Numbered from the stretch's first letter, positions 1 to 12,339 are shown. The stretch: 64,000 nucleotides of DNA from Perca fluviatilis (GCF_010015445.1 NC_053133.1:28503661-28567660); one strand, 5' to 3'. The notes: generated by a model not told the origin, from the letters alone. Program-made: numbers and translations.

Positions 1-59
1 CCAATCTTACAGAGACGGAGAGCGTAGGTATATGTAAGGAGATAACATAGGCACAGGCT

Positions 60-234
60 AATTACTGATCACTAACATGCTAGTTAACATTAGGAATTAC
101 TGATCATTAACATGCTAGTTAACATTAGGAATTATTGATCACTAACATGCTAGTTAACATTAGTAATTACTGATCACTAACATGCTAGTTAACATTAGTA
201 ATTACTGATCACTAACATGCTAGTTAACATTAGT
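60..234. repeat. 35-bp tandem repeat, five copies
   Basis: Five head-to-tail copies of a 35-bp unit start at 60, 95, 130, 165 and 200, with a few bases of a sixth at 235. Each unit holds the near-palindromic core TGCTAGTTAACATTA. Copies differ by only a few substitutions. No coding potential was seen, and 241-581 holds nothing else recognisable. Confidence 0.9.
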
Positions 235-581
235 AATTAAACCTAAACAGCTAATGGAAGTCCAAACTGCCTGTGAGCTTCTCCTGTACTATACGGTAGT
301 TCCTCTACTGTGTGACAGTAAGTCTCGATTGTTATAAAAGCGTCTGCTACGGAGCCATAACGTGAGCTACAAGGTAATGGAGCCTTTTATACATTGTCGT
401 GTTTCTTTAGAAATAAACAACGGACAAATAGAGTCTTTAAACTCTTCAGATGTAAAGTTATTCACTGTCAAAGTGACGTCAGAATGAATACCATAGGAGG
501 TATGCTCACACAGTGCCCTGAATACAGAAAGGCAACAGTTCAAATATACGTGATTTCTAACATGTAAACAACACATAGAGT

Positions 582-1220
582 GTGTGTGATTTTGAGCCAT
601 GTGTCCTTCCTCAAGAAAAGGATGTTTACATTGTAGATAGGCTACGTATGCCACTCATTGGTGGACTAGCCACCATGACACTCCAGCTGGTCGCCAGACT
701 GAATGACCTCCGCCTGGATACCAAAGAGACCGTAAAAAGAGAATTCCCAGTGCTTTTCTCAGGACTAGGGGAAATGGAGGGGGAGTACACCATTGTCCTG
801 AAGCCAGGGGCAAAGCCTTTTCCTCTCTCTACACCCCGATGTATATCTCTCCCACTCATGCCACGAGTAAAAGAAGAGTTGAGTCGTATGGAGCAGCAGG
901 AGGTCGTTTCAAAGGTGGAGGAGCCCACAGCATGGTGTGCACCCATGGTGGTGGTGCCCCAGCTCAACGGTAAAGTCAGAATCTGCACAGACCTCATAGA
1001 GCTGAACTAGTCAGTGATGAGGGAGAAGCATCCTCTGCCTTCAGTCCAACACACATCAGGACAGCTCAATGGAGCCAAAGTTTTTTCTAAACTTGACGCC
1101 AACGCTGGATTCTGGCAGATCCCGTTATCCAAAGAGTCCTCTCTCCTCACCACCTTTATAACCCCATTTGGGCAGTACTGCTATAACCGTCTTTGTTTTG
1201 GCATTACCTGGTCATGGTAG
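582..1220 (+). pseudogene. Ty3/Gypsy-type retroelement pol fragment (protease-RT linker and N-terminal reverse transcriptase)
   Basis: The translation resembles the start of a Ty3/Gypsy reverse transcriptase: the block preceding the RT, then the segment with the motif KVRICTDL, then SKLDANAGFWQIPL, which carries the first catalytic aspartate region. The frame is continuous from 582 to 1220 except for a single in-frame TAG at 1008-1010, where the family normally has a sense codon. The frame ends at 1220, before the YxDD catalytic box, so most of RT and all of RNase H are missing. This is a dead copy. Confidence in the family is high from motif order; the clade within Ty3/Gypsy was not determined. 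Confidence 0.8.
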
Positions 1221-1221
1221 A

Positions 1222-1775
1222 CCAAACTCACTCTCACAACATCTGAAGCTCCTCTTGCGAATGGACACAGTCCAGCCGACCTTCTCATGGGCAGAAAATT
1301 AGAACACCAGTTCCTGTAATTCCATCTCAGCTCAGTCCCAGATGGACAGACATGAAAAATCTAAAAAGAACTGAACAAAGATACAGACAAAAGCAGAAAC
1401 AAAACTACGACCATTGACACAGAGCATGCAACATGCCACTCCTGCAACAAGGTGCCCATGTTTGGGTCAAGGATATGACTTGAGAGCGGCACAGTGGTGT
1501 CTAATGCAGGTACACCAAGGTCCTACATCATCGACACACCAAGGGAGACCCTGAGAAGAAACCGGTACCACCTCTCATCCACCCCTAATGCACCAGCAAC
1601 AACCACCGACTTACCTGAGGTAACACCTGATGATGCTGATCCTATGGCAGAGAGTACACCTGTCAAACCGGAAATCCTGTGTGACCCCGTTCAGCAGGCT
1701 TCACTGCAAGAAAGCCGTGTCCCTACCAGAGTGAGAGTACCTCCAGCATATTTGAAAGACTTTGTTCGCTCATAG
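1222..1775 (+). pseudogene. Ty3/Gypsy-type integrase C-terminal tail, joined by internal deletion
   Basis: Directly after the RT fragment the reading changes to sequence typical of the end of a Ty3/Gypsy integrase: a block containing NGHSPADLLMGRKL near 1260-1300, a basic stretch rich in K, Q and R near 1360-1410, and a final part with PRSYIIDTPRETLRRNR near 1510-1565 (the post-integrase tail). It is spread over at least two frames with stops. The RT catalytic core, RNase H and the integrase DDE core are absent, so an internal deletion joined the two ends around 1220-1240. No LTR pair was found; 1776-2239 is AT-rich with nothing recognisable. Confidence 0.7.
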
Positions 1776-2238
1776 ATATTGACATTGTAAATAAAAAAAT
1801 AAAAAATGAAGGAAAGGCAATATGTGAATTGAAAAGTGTTGAATGTTGTTGAAAGACGTCAACTTTGAAAATATTCCATTGCTCAAATGGTCTTAACAAA
1901 ATGAGTTCAGGATTGTTGGCAGTGATAGTTGATCACTGTGATAGTTTTAAATTTTTTTCAGTGAGGCTGTTACTGACAGTATGTTAAGACTGTTAAAGGA
2001 CTACTTTAAGAAATAAGAGATTAATAGGAAGCCACATGTCTTAGTTTAAAACCTGGTTAGGATTGTTAGGTAAACTCCCAAAGGAAGTGAACAACCTTTT
2101 GTTACAGGTTACAAAACATTAGTATGGGTTTTATTGTTTTTCATACATCCCCATTGACAGCATCTTTTAGTCAGAAAGTGTGTCTGCCAGTTAATTGTTA
2201 ATATATTGTAAGGCCGACTGAACAAAGCTCGGTGCACG

Positions 2239-2239
<1 letters not shown>

Positions 2240-2271
<32 letters not shown>

Positions 2272-2292
2272 GGAGAGAGGGAGAGAGAGAGG

Positions 2293-2370
<78 letters not shown>

Positions 2371-2377
2371 GAGAGAG

Positions 2378-2443
<66 letters not shown>
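2240..2443. repeat. GA microsatellite
   Basis: About 200 bp of (GA)n with occasional GG interruptions. Open frames across it on both strands (all E/R or S/L) are artefacts of the repeat. Confidence 0.97.
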
Positions 2444-2450
<7 letters not shown>

Positions 2451-3095
2451 CATGAAAGTTAAAACATTTACAGATCGACAACCCCGTAAACACAATCCCT
2501 GATGGGTATTTTTATTAAGATTTAGATTTTCAGCAGAGGTAATTACTTATAGGCTATTTTTCGGCTTCTTGAGCCGTATGTGTTGCCAATGCCACGCATT
2601 GTTTTGAATTGTGTTTTTATACTTTTTGATTTGCTCTCACGATTGCTGACCACTGCCAGGACTGCAACTGATCATACACTAGGCAAAAGCAACAGCAGTT
2701 TATGGAAAGCACAAGCGTAATTATGGTCAGATATTGTGCCTGACTGATATAGGAAGTGATATTAATAAGAGTTGTGATTTACGCATCTACAGCGTCGGCT
2801 ATTTTTTTGCCAGCTTTCCTTCCTGTTTTAGGAAGCAGCGACTGTATTGCTTTTTGCCTGTAAAACTGTGTCTGTGTTCTTCATATTTATGTAGAATTAT
2901 AGTTTGCTCTTCTTATGTAAAATATGCGGCTCTGGTAGATGTTTGCGATTGGTCTCGTTGGTCTAACACCACGCTGCTGGATTGGGAAACCCTGATGGTT
3001 GACTGAACTAGTTGTTAACCACCGTCGTGATACAGGTTATACAGGACCACGGTTGTTAGGTTAGGTGAAGCCCGGTAACTGAAATAAAATCAGGA
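2444..3095. repeat. Unclassified dispersed repeat, copy 1
   Basis: Begins just after the GA tract with GGTGCGCTCAT and runs to about 3095. The same order of blocks recurs at 3552-4110 and 13395-13992: the AGGCTATTT(G)TCGGCTT block, the TTATGGAAAGCACA block, the TGTGTTCTTCATATTTATG block and the GATTGGGAAACCC block. No transposase or LINE protein is visible, so I cannot assign a class. Confidence 0.65.
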
Positions 3096-3485
3096 CATGA
3101 TGATCTGGATTCATAGTGCCGGCCTCTGGTGTCTAAACGAGGTGAATGTTAAACATTTAGTTCTGCGCTGTGTTGGAGCAGTTTGGGAACAGTGTTTTCT
3201 GTTGGAGACGGTAAGTCCCTTTGGGGCGGAATTTGACATGCACAAAAAAGATATGCTAAAAAGCATAATTACCGAGGTAACTTCAGGTTCAACCCAGGGT
3301 TTTGTGTACCACGACGATGGATCACTTGTTACCGGGTTAAATCGCCATGGTAACTCATGCTGAACACCTAACCTGGTCGGGAGCATTATGGTTATGTTGG
3401 AGATTAGAGATCAACCGGTGTTAAAGCTCCGCCTACAGACCAATCAATACTCGGGTGATAACGGCGTCACCGTTCTTAGAAGATC
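3096..3485. repeat. Sequence between repeat copies, possible extension of the same element
   Basis: Contains a CG-rich stretch (for example TAAATCGCCATGGTAAC near 3340-3356) ending at a second GA tract. It may be the 5' part of copy 2, because copy 2 also starts with a GA tract followed by GGTGCGCTCAT. No coding evidence. The minus-strand frame at 3111-3386 has no recognisable protein. Confidence 0.3.
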
Positions 3486-4110
3486 AGAGAGAGAGAGAGA
3501 GAAAGAGAGAGAGAGGGAAAGAGAGAGAGAGGGAGAGAGAGAGAGAGAGAGGTGCGCTCATAAAAGTCAAAACATTTAGAGACCGACAACCCCGCTAACA
3601 TTCCCTGATGGATATTTTTATGAAAGATATAGATTTGCAGCGGAGTTTATTACATATAGGCTATTTGTCGGCTTATTGAGCCGTGTGTTGCCAATAAGCA
3701 CAGCGGTTTGAATTATGTTTTTATTTATTTTATTTGCTCTCACGATGACGTCCCACTGCCAGGGTAGCAACTGAAATAATAGGTTAAAGCAACGACAGTT
3801 TATGGAAAGCACAGGTGTAATTATGGTCAGATCTTGGTCCTGACTGATGGAGAAGTGATATTGATAAGAGTTGTGATTACACATAACAGTGTCGGCTATT
3901 TTTTTTGCCAGCTTTCCTTCCTGAGTTTTGCCTGTAAAACTGTGTCTGTGTTCTTCATATTTATGTAGAATTATAGTTTGCTCTTCTGATGTAAAATATG
4001 CGGCTCTGGTGGATGTTTGTGATTGGTCTCACTGGGCAAACCCCGCCTCTTTTATGTGAACGAATGTGTCGCTGGATTGGGAAACCCTGGGTTGACTGAA
4101 CTAGTTGTTC
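3486..4110. repeat. GA tract plus unclassified dispersed repeat, copy 2
   Basis: An imperfect GA tract (3486-3551) followed by a second copy of the unit at 2444-3095, colinear with it and including the GGTGCGCTCAT start and the GATTGGGAAACCC block. It is shorter than copy 1 through small deletions. Sharing of the GA tract suggests it is part of the element or its junction. Confidence 0.65.
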
Positions 4111-4469
4111 AAAAAAACGCCAAAAAGCATATGAGCACTTTAAAGGCTCCTCAGAGCGCTCCATGGTGTCTCATCATCCATCCTCTGGGGGAGAGAGTTT
4201 GCAGATTAAATATACTTCTCTACTTTGAAGTGTTTCATCAATGTTACAACTCATACCTCTGACACTGATACACAGAGATACACTTTGCCATCTTTAAATC
4301 AAGTTTAACTACATTATGATTCCACTTTCACTAACTGATGGTTCACATCTTCAGTTCAGTGTTCAGAGCAGACAGATGCTGCATCATTATTTTGGGGGAA
4401 ACAGAGGAAATGGTGACATCTGCTGGCAGAAAGCAGAACATGAAGTGTGGAGATAACGGCTGCTTCAAC

Positions 4470-4712
4470 GCTGATCTCTGAGAGGAAAAAGCTCCACAGG
4501 TTGACTTCATGTGTCTGTTCAGCACGGTCACATCAAAATGTAATCAACTAAAAAACCATAAGCGCATTAAAACCATAAAAGTCAGGATCATTTTCATGTT
4601 TACTTTAAATGCTTTATAGACATGATAAATGGATATAAACTCTTTTCTTTTGCTTTTAACATCATTTACAAAAAGAAATATTAAAGTGCTGATGTTGCAC
4701 CAACAGCTTGAC
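4470..4712. repeat. Local direct duplication, copy 1
   Basis: Two blocks, AGGAAAAAGCTCCACAGG (about 4482) and the stretch from TCAGGATCATTTTCATG to ATATTAAAGTG (about 4582-4692), recur in the same order and orientation at 5050-5330. The preceding 4340-4470 is unique here. The function is unknown; similar sequence is common near fish NLR genes in my recollection, which is weak evidence. Confidence 0.55.
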
Positions 4713-5045
4713 ATAATCTGTTTTGAGTCAGTTGAAAAAGTTCAGTGAAGCTTTATTAGTTTATATGATAGGGACCATGCATATTTATGAACATTGTTGT
4801 ATAAAAAACACCATGTAAATAAGGCAGAATTCGTAAAAGTAACTACTTTTCATCTGCAGTCCCTAGGCAGGTTACATAGGACTAACATAGAGAGAGCCAG
4901 CAGTAGGGTTGAACGATATTGACAAAATGTGATATTACCATATTGATATCAATTTCAATATTTTTAAACCTATATAAAATTGCAAAAGTTACGGGAAAAC
5001 GCATCGTTACAATATTCATAGATTCATAACAATATTTGATTGATT

Positions 5046-5327
5046 TCTGAGGAGGAAAAAGCTCCACAGGTCGACTTCATGCGTCTTTTCAGCACAATCA
5101 CATCAAACAGATTTTCACACAGTAACTTAGATATGGGTATGTGTATATGTAAGAGTGTATTATACATATAGTATGTAATGATTTGTTGTCTAAAATATTT
5201 CTTGATAAAAGTCAGGATTATTTTCATGTGTACTTTAAATGATTTATAGACATGATAAATATAAACTCTTTTATTTTGCTTCAAACATCATTTAAAGAAA
5301 GAAATATTAAAGTGATAATGTTGCACC

Positions 5328-5330
<3 letters not shown>
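5046..5330. repeat. Local direct duplication, copy 2
   Basis: Second copy of the 4470-4712 sequence, with about 100 bp of extra AT-rich sequence between its two blocks. It runs directly into the TA microsatellite. The interval 4713-5045 is AT-rich with no gene seen. Confidence 0.55.
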
Positions 5331-5362
<32 letters not shown>

Positions 5363-5369
5363 CATACAC

Positions 5370-5404
<35 letters not shown>

Positions 5405-5418
5405 CATTACACACACAC

Positions 5419-5450
<32 letters not shown>

Positions 5451-5488
5451 GTATATATATACATATATATATATGTATATATATATAC

Positions 5489-5582
<94 letters not shown>
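5326..5582. repeat. TA / TACATA microsatellite
   Basis: About 250 bp of alternating TA with regular CATATA interruptions, pure TA from about 5506. Frames of Y and I residues here are artefacts. From 5583 to 6060 no gene or known repeat was recognised. Confidence 0.97.
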
Positions 5583-5584
<2 letters not shown>

Positions 5585-6057
5585 TCAGGACTCAGCCGAT
5601 CCTCCAACATCCTCCTTCTGATCACTCTGACAGAGACAACCCCCATCTGATGAGAGAAGAAGACAACAGAAGAGATAAATAGGGCTGTGACTGGATGTAG
5701 TTTTCATACCGTGGTGAAGAAGCAACGTATCACAACTGTATGGTGGTTAACAGGATTAAGCTATGAGCTAGCTGCTAGGCTAATGTATACAGTGTAAAGT
5801 GTAATGTTAAAGCTCCACCTCAGCTGAGAATGGAGAAATCTTCCCTTCTGTGTATATTCAATTAAACATTACCTGTAGATATCATAAGTACTGAAGCCTA
5901 CAAATAATTTATAATAATCAAACACATATATTTAATGGGCTATCCAGCCTCTAGTGTGAAGCTGAAGTGACAAGCTTGAACATTGGATAGAAGACAGTAA
6001 ATATTAACTAACCAAAGATTATTGTGTTCATTGTCATATTACAAGCCATATGTACCC

Positions 6058-6780
6058 CCAGTGTTTCCCAGACATTGATATATTTGTGGCTGCCCGCCAC
6101 ATACTGCTGGTTATTCTATTTTGTTTAAGAATGCTTGATTCTGATTGGCTGGGAGGAGGGGATTAACCCGGCAGGTTGCCCGCTGACTGAGCACAGCGTC
6201 ATCAAATAAGGAGATCAATACGCCGCTTGCATTTATTTTTTTTCTATCACAGAAATTTCAAACATGAGATCCATTGTAAAAATAAACCTTGTTTAAAAAA
6301 GTTTCTAAACGTGTCTGAAATCTATCGGAGGGTCAGTCGATACATAGTTTTGCAAGCGAGATACAATGTAGCAACTACGTTATTAAACGTTAGTGATCAG
6401 ATGCAGCCTTGTGTGGTTGCTATAGAAACTATTAACCTTAGCTACAGTTGAGCTAACATTATTCGCCATAGCTAGCTAGCTAGTTCTAAACATTACAGTG
6501 TTTTTAAAATGGACAAATTCATTGTCAATTTTAATATATTTGGAGTAGGGAAGAAATTTGAGGACTGGTTAAAGTTTGGAGTCGGGTGTTGTCCGCACCC
6601 CAGCAGGCCTCCGCTGCAAGCATCTCCCCCCCCCCCCTCAAGCTGTCAATCGTCTCAGCCTACCTCGTCCCATTCATCTTTCCCTATGGCCTTCTCTATG
6701 TCTCATTTTACCATCAATGGGAATGTCTTGTTTGTTACACATAAATGAATCAATAATTTTGTTATACATTTACTGCAATT
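6058..6780 (+). mobile_element. Possible hAT-like DNA transposon remnant
   Basis: Starts with CAGTGTTTCCCA, a terminus I associate with fish hAT elements, followed by a block with GGCTGCCCGCCACA. A frame beginning MDKFIVNF at 6509 resembles the short N-terminus of some hAT-related proteins but is only about 35 plausible residues. No matching right end or 8-bp duplication was located, so this is tentative. Confidence 0.3.
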
Positions 6781-7056
6781 AAAAATTATTTGGAATAAGG
6801 AATGCATGTTTGATGTGTGGTTGCCATAGAAAATGAGCTGAGCTAACGTTATTCACCGTAGTTCTATTTATCTATTCTATTTTTTGAGGGGAGATGAACT
6901 CAAATAATTATTAAAGTATTTGAATTGTTTTATTTTGTTGCCATTCAAGAAGTAGAATAAACGGGATAGTCCCCTCAAGGCAGGGTAATAAACAGTTTGA
7001 TATGCCCGACTTGTGGACGAAAGCCATCCGCAAGCCGGGCATTATCCCTTACATAG

Positions 7057-7087
<31 letters not shown>

Positions 7088-7134
7088 ATCTCTCTCTCTC
7101 CTTCTCCCTCTCTCTCCTCTCCTCTCTCTTTCCC
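7057..7134. repeat. CT microsatellite
   Basis: (CT)n with short interruptions at 7085-7090 and near 7105. Confidence 0.95.
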
Positions 7135-7149
7135 TCCATCTGGAGTTTA

Positions 7150-7385
7150 ATGGTTAGTATGCTGCTTTTAAAAAGCAGCTGAAGACACACTTGTTTAAAT
7201 TTGCTTTTGACTCATGTTTGGTTTTTAGGTTTTAATCTTTTAAATGATTTTCATTGGTCTTTCATTTTTTTTACTTGCTTATTTCTGTTGGATCCTACTT
7301 TATTTTTTATCATTTGAAGCACTTTGTGACTTTGTCTGTAAAAGGTACTATATCAAATAAACTTATATTACCGTTATTATTATTA
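7150..7385 (+). mobile_element. 3' end of an L2-like LINE
   Basis: Plus-strand sequence near 7174 encodes LKTHLFKFAF, which matches the usual last residues of L2-type LINE ORF2. It is followed by a UTR with the motif GAAGCACTTTGTGACTTTGT and an AATAAAC-type end running into ATT repeats near 7370-7385. This is the pattern of a 5'-truncated L2 insertion. The span 7386-8970 holds no recognised gene; a minus-strand frame at 8267-8719 looks like chance. Confidence 0.55.
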
Positions 7386-8970
7386 CACTACTGTAGGCTG
7401 TAACGGTTTGACCTTGCCGGGGTGCCAGTCTGACAATTTTATATTTTATTTTACAGAAGAGGTCAAATATACACAGGACTATTTTCATTGAGCTCCTACT
7501 AACAACCAAAGTAACTCGTAAGATTTTAGCAGACACCATAAACTCACAGACACAAGTATTTTCAGTTCAATACAGTGTATCATACAATCCAGCCCAAATA
7601 AACCCCACAATTTAATTTTCAATAGATCCTTTTCTCTATAGATCACACCCGTTCTCTTAGAGATCACTAGCAGAACCCGCAAACAAAGAAAACAGTCAAG
7701 TTCCCCCACGAGACATTATCACCAACATAGTGAAGCCTCTTGCGTTTAGTAGACAATCTTTGATTGTTTCTGTAGTGGAGTTACCGACTACGGCCACTAC
7801 TCCAACGTCACTCCGGAGACTCCAGAGCTGTGAGCGTGGGGTTGGGGTTTTCCGGTACAGTCTCCGAGGAAGAAAGGAAGACGAATAATTCGTTTAGAAC
7901 GAGGCTAAAGAAAACGGGACATTTTGCTCGATACCAAAGGCTGGCAAGCTACAGAGTCACTCACTGGACTGACCCAGCTTCTTCCTCCTCCATGGGTAAG
8001 TCTCAGTGCCTGTCCCCAGCTGGAAACATCACGTTAATTAGTATTTAGAGATGATGCAGACATCCAATGTGATGAGGGAAACTTGCTGCATGATGCTGGA
8101 GAGAGGCAGGATTAGTCACGCTATTCTTTGTTTTACGGTTATATACCTTTAGTATTTTTTCCCAGAAATTCCAAAAATTACTAGAGACAAAATACTATAT
8201 TGAAGCAAACTGCTGATTTTCATTCCTTCTTGTTTACCTTACGTAAAAATTGGTATATTATAAAATCTATATCTTTTCTTTAAAGAAACTATCGAGTAGT
8301 GTGAAGTCACTCAAATTGTTCAAACTGTAAAGATGAGAAAGTTTGTAATTTCTGTATTGGTGTTTGACGCTAGTGTTTTTACTCTGTGTGTTCTGAGTGA
8401 CAGTGTTTGTTATCTCAGTGTGTGTGTGTTTTATCTCAGTGAGGATTGTGCACAGTGTTTGGCTGCTCTGAGCATGTTCTGAGACGTGTGTTAAGAGTTG
8501 TGTTGCTGTGAATGAGTTGTGCAGGTGATGTGAACTGTTTAGTTCAGGTGACTGTTGGTAGTGCAGACTGTAGTTTGAGTTTTGCACACGTGACTCCAGT
8601 TGTGCCCACTGTCGTTTAGTAATCAAACAAATACTGTAACGTGTTGGAGTGAAGCTCACAGACCTGCAGAGACTTTGCGCATCAAGTCTGTTGACTCTGC
8701 AGATTTCACTTAAGTACACAGTGGAAATAAACTGCTGAGAGTCCTGAACACATCATTACTGCAGAAACTTCCACTGCTCACTATAAAGATGATTTACTGA
8801 TGTTGGGTTCAGAGAACAGTCAGTCTGATTGGCTGTCCTCTCTCTCATCTCACAGCTTCACTGACAAGTTTGGAGGTTTACAGAAAATGCTGGATCTTAG
8901 CTTTGATACTAACTGGGTTTAGTTTGATACTGCTGAAACCAGCATGGACTGATTCCAACCCTCTACTTAC

Positions 8971-9144
8971 TTCAGAGTCTCCAGTCTCCAGTCTGGACTC
9001 TCCTTCAGATCACACAGCTGCTTCACGTCTGAATCCTTCAGGAAGTTGAGGCACAGGTCCAGCTCTCTCAAATGGGAGGGGTTGGACTTCAGAGCTGAGA
9101 CCAGAGCAGCACAGCTGATCTCTGACAAACGGCACCTCCTCAAT
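8971..9144 (-). CDS. NLR leucine-rich-repeat exon (58-codon type)
   Basis: Minus-strand exon of 174 bp with a good acceptor (CTTTCTTCAG just above 9144) and donor (GTAAGT just below 8971). The reading is open in phase 2 and contains the fish NLR repeat pattern: [19 protein letters not shown], then LRELDL, then VKQLC. Each such exon adds about two LRR turns to the C-terminal sensor solenoid of fish NLRC3-like proteins. Start and end phases match the LRR exon at 14227-14403 and the NACHT exon donor at 20635, so it could be spliced as the next exon of the same gene. No stop or frameshift is present. A final exon (LRR end or B30.2) was not found at lower coordinates. Confidence 0.75.
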
Positions 9145-9335
9145 CTGAAGAAAGATCAGATGTGTTGATGCTTCAAATGTGTTTAAAACATTTGAGATGA
9201 CATTCTAAAAACTTAATTTGAACCAGTTTTAATGTCATCAGTTCTGAAGGGGATTTCACCTGATAAATATCAGCCTTATGTCTGCACCAATCACAATCAT
9301 CTGAGGAGGTGCCTCTGCTAAATAGTCTCAGGGAG

Positions 9336-9630
9336 GAACTTGTTTTGGTGGAACGTGTACGTTCAAAAGTAGTTTTAGTCGTGCAACAGAATACTCAGAT
9401 TGGACAGATAGTCTAGCTAGCTGTCTGGATTTACCCTGCAGAGATCTGAGGAGCAGTTAACCATAGTCCTCACAAATCAGCCGGAGGTTAGAACGCCAAG
9501 ACAAAGAAAGAGGAAGGGGATGGACATCCGGTCAAAAAAAAGGACATAAGGCGGAATTTTCCGGCAGCAATCCCTGGAAGTGGAAGGTCAAGGATATAGA
9601 CTAGCTATATATACCAGACTAGTCAGAGAC
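9336..9630. repeat. Dispersed teleost repeat, class unknown
   Basis: A block with GTGGAACGTGTACGTTC, CTAGCTAGCTGTCTGGATTT and GCGGAATTTTCCGG, which I recognise as common in perch-like fish genomes but cannot assign to a class. It ends near TATAGACTAGC. No coding capacity. Confidence 0.45.
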
Positions 9631-9769
9631 CAATACACCTTTTATTATTTTAGTTGATTTATTAGGACCCAAGCACCGACAGCGTCGGTAGGCGAAGGTT
9701 GATTATTTCCACAAACAAACTGTTGTACACTTTTCCTGAAAGGTGTGGAGTGGAAATTAATGTTAATAA

Positions 9770-9888
9770 GAGAGAGTGAGAGAGGGAGAGAGGGAGAGAG
9801 GGAGAGAGTGAGAGAGAGGGAGAGATAGACAGAGACAGAGTGAGAGAGGGAGAAAGAGGGAGAGAGAAAGAGAGAGGGAGAGAAAGAT
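9770..9888. repeat. Imperfect GA repeat
   Basis: Purine-rich (GAGAGAGGGAGAGA)n with T and C interruptions. The S/L-rich minus-strand frames over it are artefacts. The stretch 9890-10222 shows nothing further. Confidence 0.9.
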
Positions 9889-10222
9889 ATGTACGCATCA
9901 TATTCTAACATTGTAGATTAGTGGTAGTAATTGACCTTCATGGTAAATTTCCTGAGTACATTAGGCTGTCTTCTGCTCACTTTTAAGGCAAAGAGTAAAA
10001 CTGTTCATTTGTGCAAATAATTAGTAGCCTAACTCCTTGAATGGTATGATTATGTTGGTTTCATTTCAGAGCAGTGGTCAGTAAATATATTTTTAGGCTG
10101 CTTACGCATCAGTCGGTCTGCAATCGTCTGCCACGCTTTCTCTCGCTGTTTCATTACGGCCTTTTTTTACAAATAATGTCTTTCACGTTAACATACTTCC
10201 ATAAGAAGCTGCTGCTCACTCT

Positions 10223-11069
10223 GGGCCTAATTTACTAACACTAGCGCAGTTTGCGCTGCGTCTGTTTATGCGAGTTTGGTAATAGTGCACGCTATGCTTC
10301 CACATTTTGCGTAGTATTTATCAACCCTGACACCCATCAGGAAATCAGCATCTTTCTCCGCCCACTATACCGTAAATTGCGCTGTAGCAAAGCGGTACTG
10401 TTGCTATGATACGGCTGAGTGCAGACTGAGATATTCCCACTGCTGATGCTAGGACTGTTTGAAATGATCCTGATGCCAATATTTGTAATGTAGCGAGGAG
10501 TTTAACAACTGCTGGAATGGGATGTGTACGCTGAGTGAGAGATTCAATTTCATCTTTGATTTCTTCCAGTAACTCTAATATTGCATGGCTGCTTGATCTG
10601 TAACGCTAAATGATGTTGTGTTCACTGACAAAGTGTGATTCTTGTGTTAACAATATTTTCAGCCTCGCCCATGTCTACACTCAAATTACTGTTGCCATTT
10701 CACCAGCGGCATAAAGGTCTACGAGGAAACTCGACTGCGGCTGGTTTAGACTGGCTTTTAAGAGGCGGAGAATTTCCCCCGCAGAATAGAGGCGCGCTCT
10801 TACTGACAGTCTTTGTAAATACCACGGAATATATAATTAGGTGCACTTTGCGCTTATCCTCCCACCTTTTTGGGTGGAACTCCCACTTTCCCCACGACCC
10901 TCCCACGAACGCATATTGAAAGCGCAACTTGTCTCTTCTCACTCATGTGGCAACAATCTGTGATTTTACCCAAGTGCGCCCTGTTTGTAAATAGCCCGCA
11001 TCGGTTACGTCCGTCTTTGCGACCAATTACGCCTGGAAACAGACGCAAACGGCTTGATAAAGCTAGCCC
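10223..11069 (-). mobile_element. Non-autonomous Harbinger-like element, inverted copy
   Basis: An 847-bp element in the opposite orientation to the one at 15668-16506. The left end GGGCCTAATTTACTAA and right end TTGATAAAGCTAGCCC are terminal inverted repeats of the GGGCTAGATTTA type. It is flanked by the 3-bp duplication TCT (10220-10222 and 11070-11072). Internal sequence matches the other copy throughout, including the remains of a transposase N-terminus near 10450-10590 on the minus strand. A 3-bp duplication and GGGC-type ends fit PIF/Harbinger. The small open frames inside (for example 10635-10919) are not genes. Confidence 0.85.
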
Positions 11070-12339
11070 TCTGTGTAAAGGATGAATAACGCTGTTTGGA
11101 ATTGGAAAGGGTACAGATTCAATTATTGGTAATTTATCAAAGATGTTTTATCAATATTAATAAAGTTATGAATATGTGTATTAATAACTTTACCAAATTG
11201 ACAAACAGTCAAAACAGGGCACCACCCTGGAATCAGGGACCAATAACTGAACTGTGAAAACAGTCTCATAGGTGCTGTTACCTTTAAAATACAGATCTTA
11301 ATTAATTTGATTAATTTATCTCATATTCATAAAGTGAACTGGAAGGGTGAAACTAGAGCACTGACCTGTTCAACCAGCTGTTACTACAACATATACACAA
11401 ATAATCACAAACAATAGTTCTTCAATCAATAAACCTTTACTTGTTACAACTACAACAAAGGCAAAAGCATGCAAACATATGGTGTGTGTGTGTGTGTGTG
11501 TGAGAATGTGAGAGAAAGAGGGGGAGGTGATGAGACCATGTGGTTAGCTAAGTCAAGTGAGATCAAGATGAAGGATAAAACACCGCCAGATGTGAGGCTC
11601 TTTGTAGTTTTTAGCGCAAGGCGCAAAATGGCTACTCGAGGAGATGAACCAACAGGCTATATTTAACCCCAAGATGGAGGGTAGTGAAACTGGGTTGCAG
11701 CACCACGTGTTGTATACCACTGTACTAGTCAAGTAAAGATAGAAACATGGACCTTTAGTTAGTTCTATGTGAAGTGCAGTTTTTATATTAATGCTATCAT
11801 GTTTTACTTTCTTTCTAAATACATTTAATGAAATGATTTATTACATGAAACAAATGTACTTTTGTGACTTTAATTTCATCCCTCTGACTCTTAAAATGTA
11901 AACTGTGTAATTTAGGTTAGAATTAAAGAAAATTGACTAATTGAAAAACATGAATAAGACTTTATATAATAAAAAATAAAGTAAGTAAAGACACAGACTG
12001 AGGCTATCTTCATCACCACTGTCATCTTCATCACCACCCAGCTGACTGACTGAGAGCTCTCTTCATCCTCTGTCATCTTTAGAACTGATCAGATGTGCAC
12101 TGAGCAAAGAGAGATGCAGCTTCTCTTCATCTGAAATGTAATCTATTACCTCCCCGTATAAACATGTCTGTAGTGCATCATTTAGGATCCTGTTTACTGT
12201 CAGAACACAAAGTGACATCATTTCCTGACAGGAAGCATCAGACACATGTTGAGGTATCACCTGTTGTTGGTGACAGATCAGACTAAAGAGACTTCAAACA
12301 TCTGCATTTGGAAACAGGCTTCACTCTCTGTGCTCCTTT

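Noticed and set aside
2191..2495. S/L-rich and E/R-rich open frames
   Set aside because: Pure translations of the GA/CT microsatellite in several frames.
5252..5682. Y/I-rich open frames on both strands
   Set aside because: Translations of the TA microsatellite.
10635..11085. Several 60-95 residue frames
   Set aside because: They lie inside the non-autonomous Harbinger-like element and in matching positions of the second copy; none resembles a transposase.
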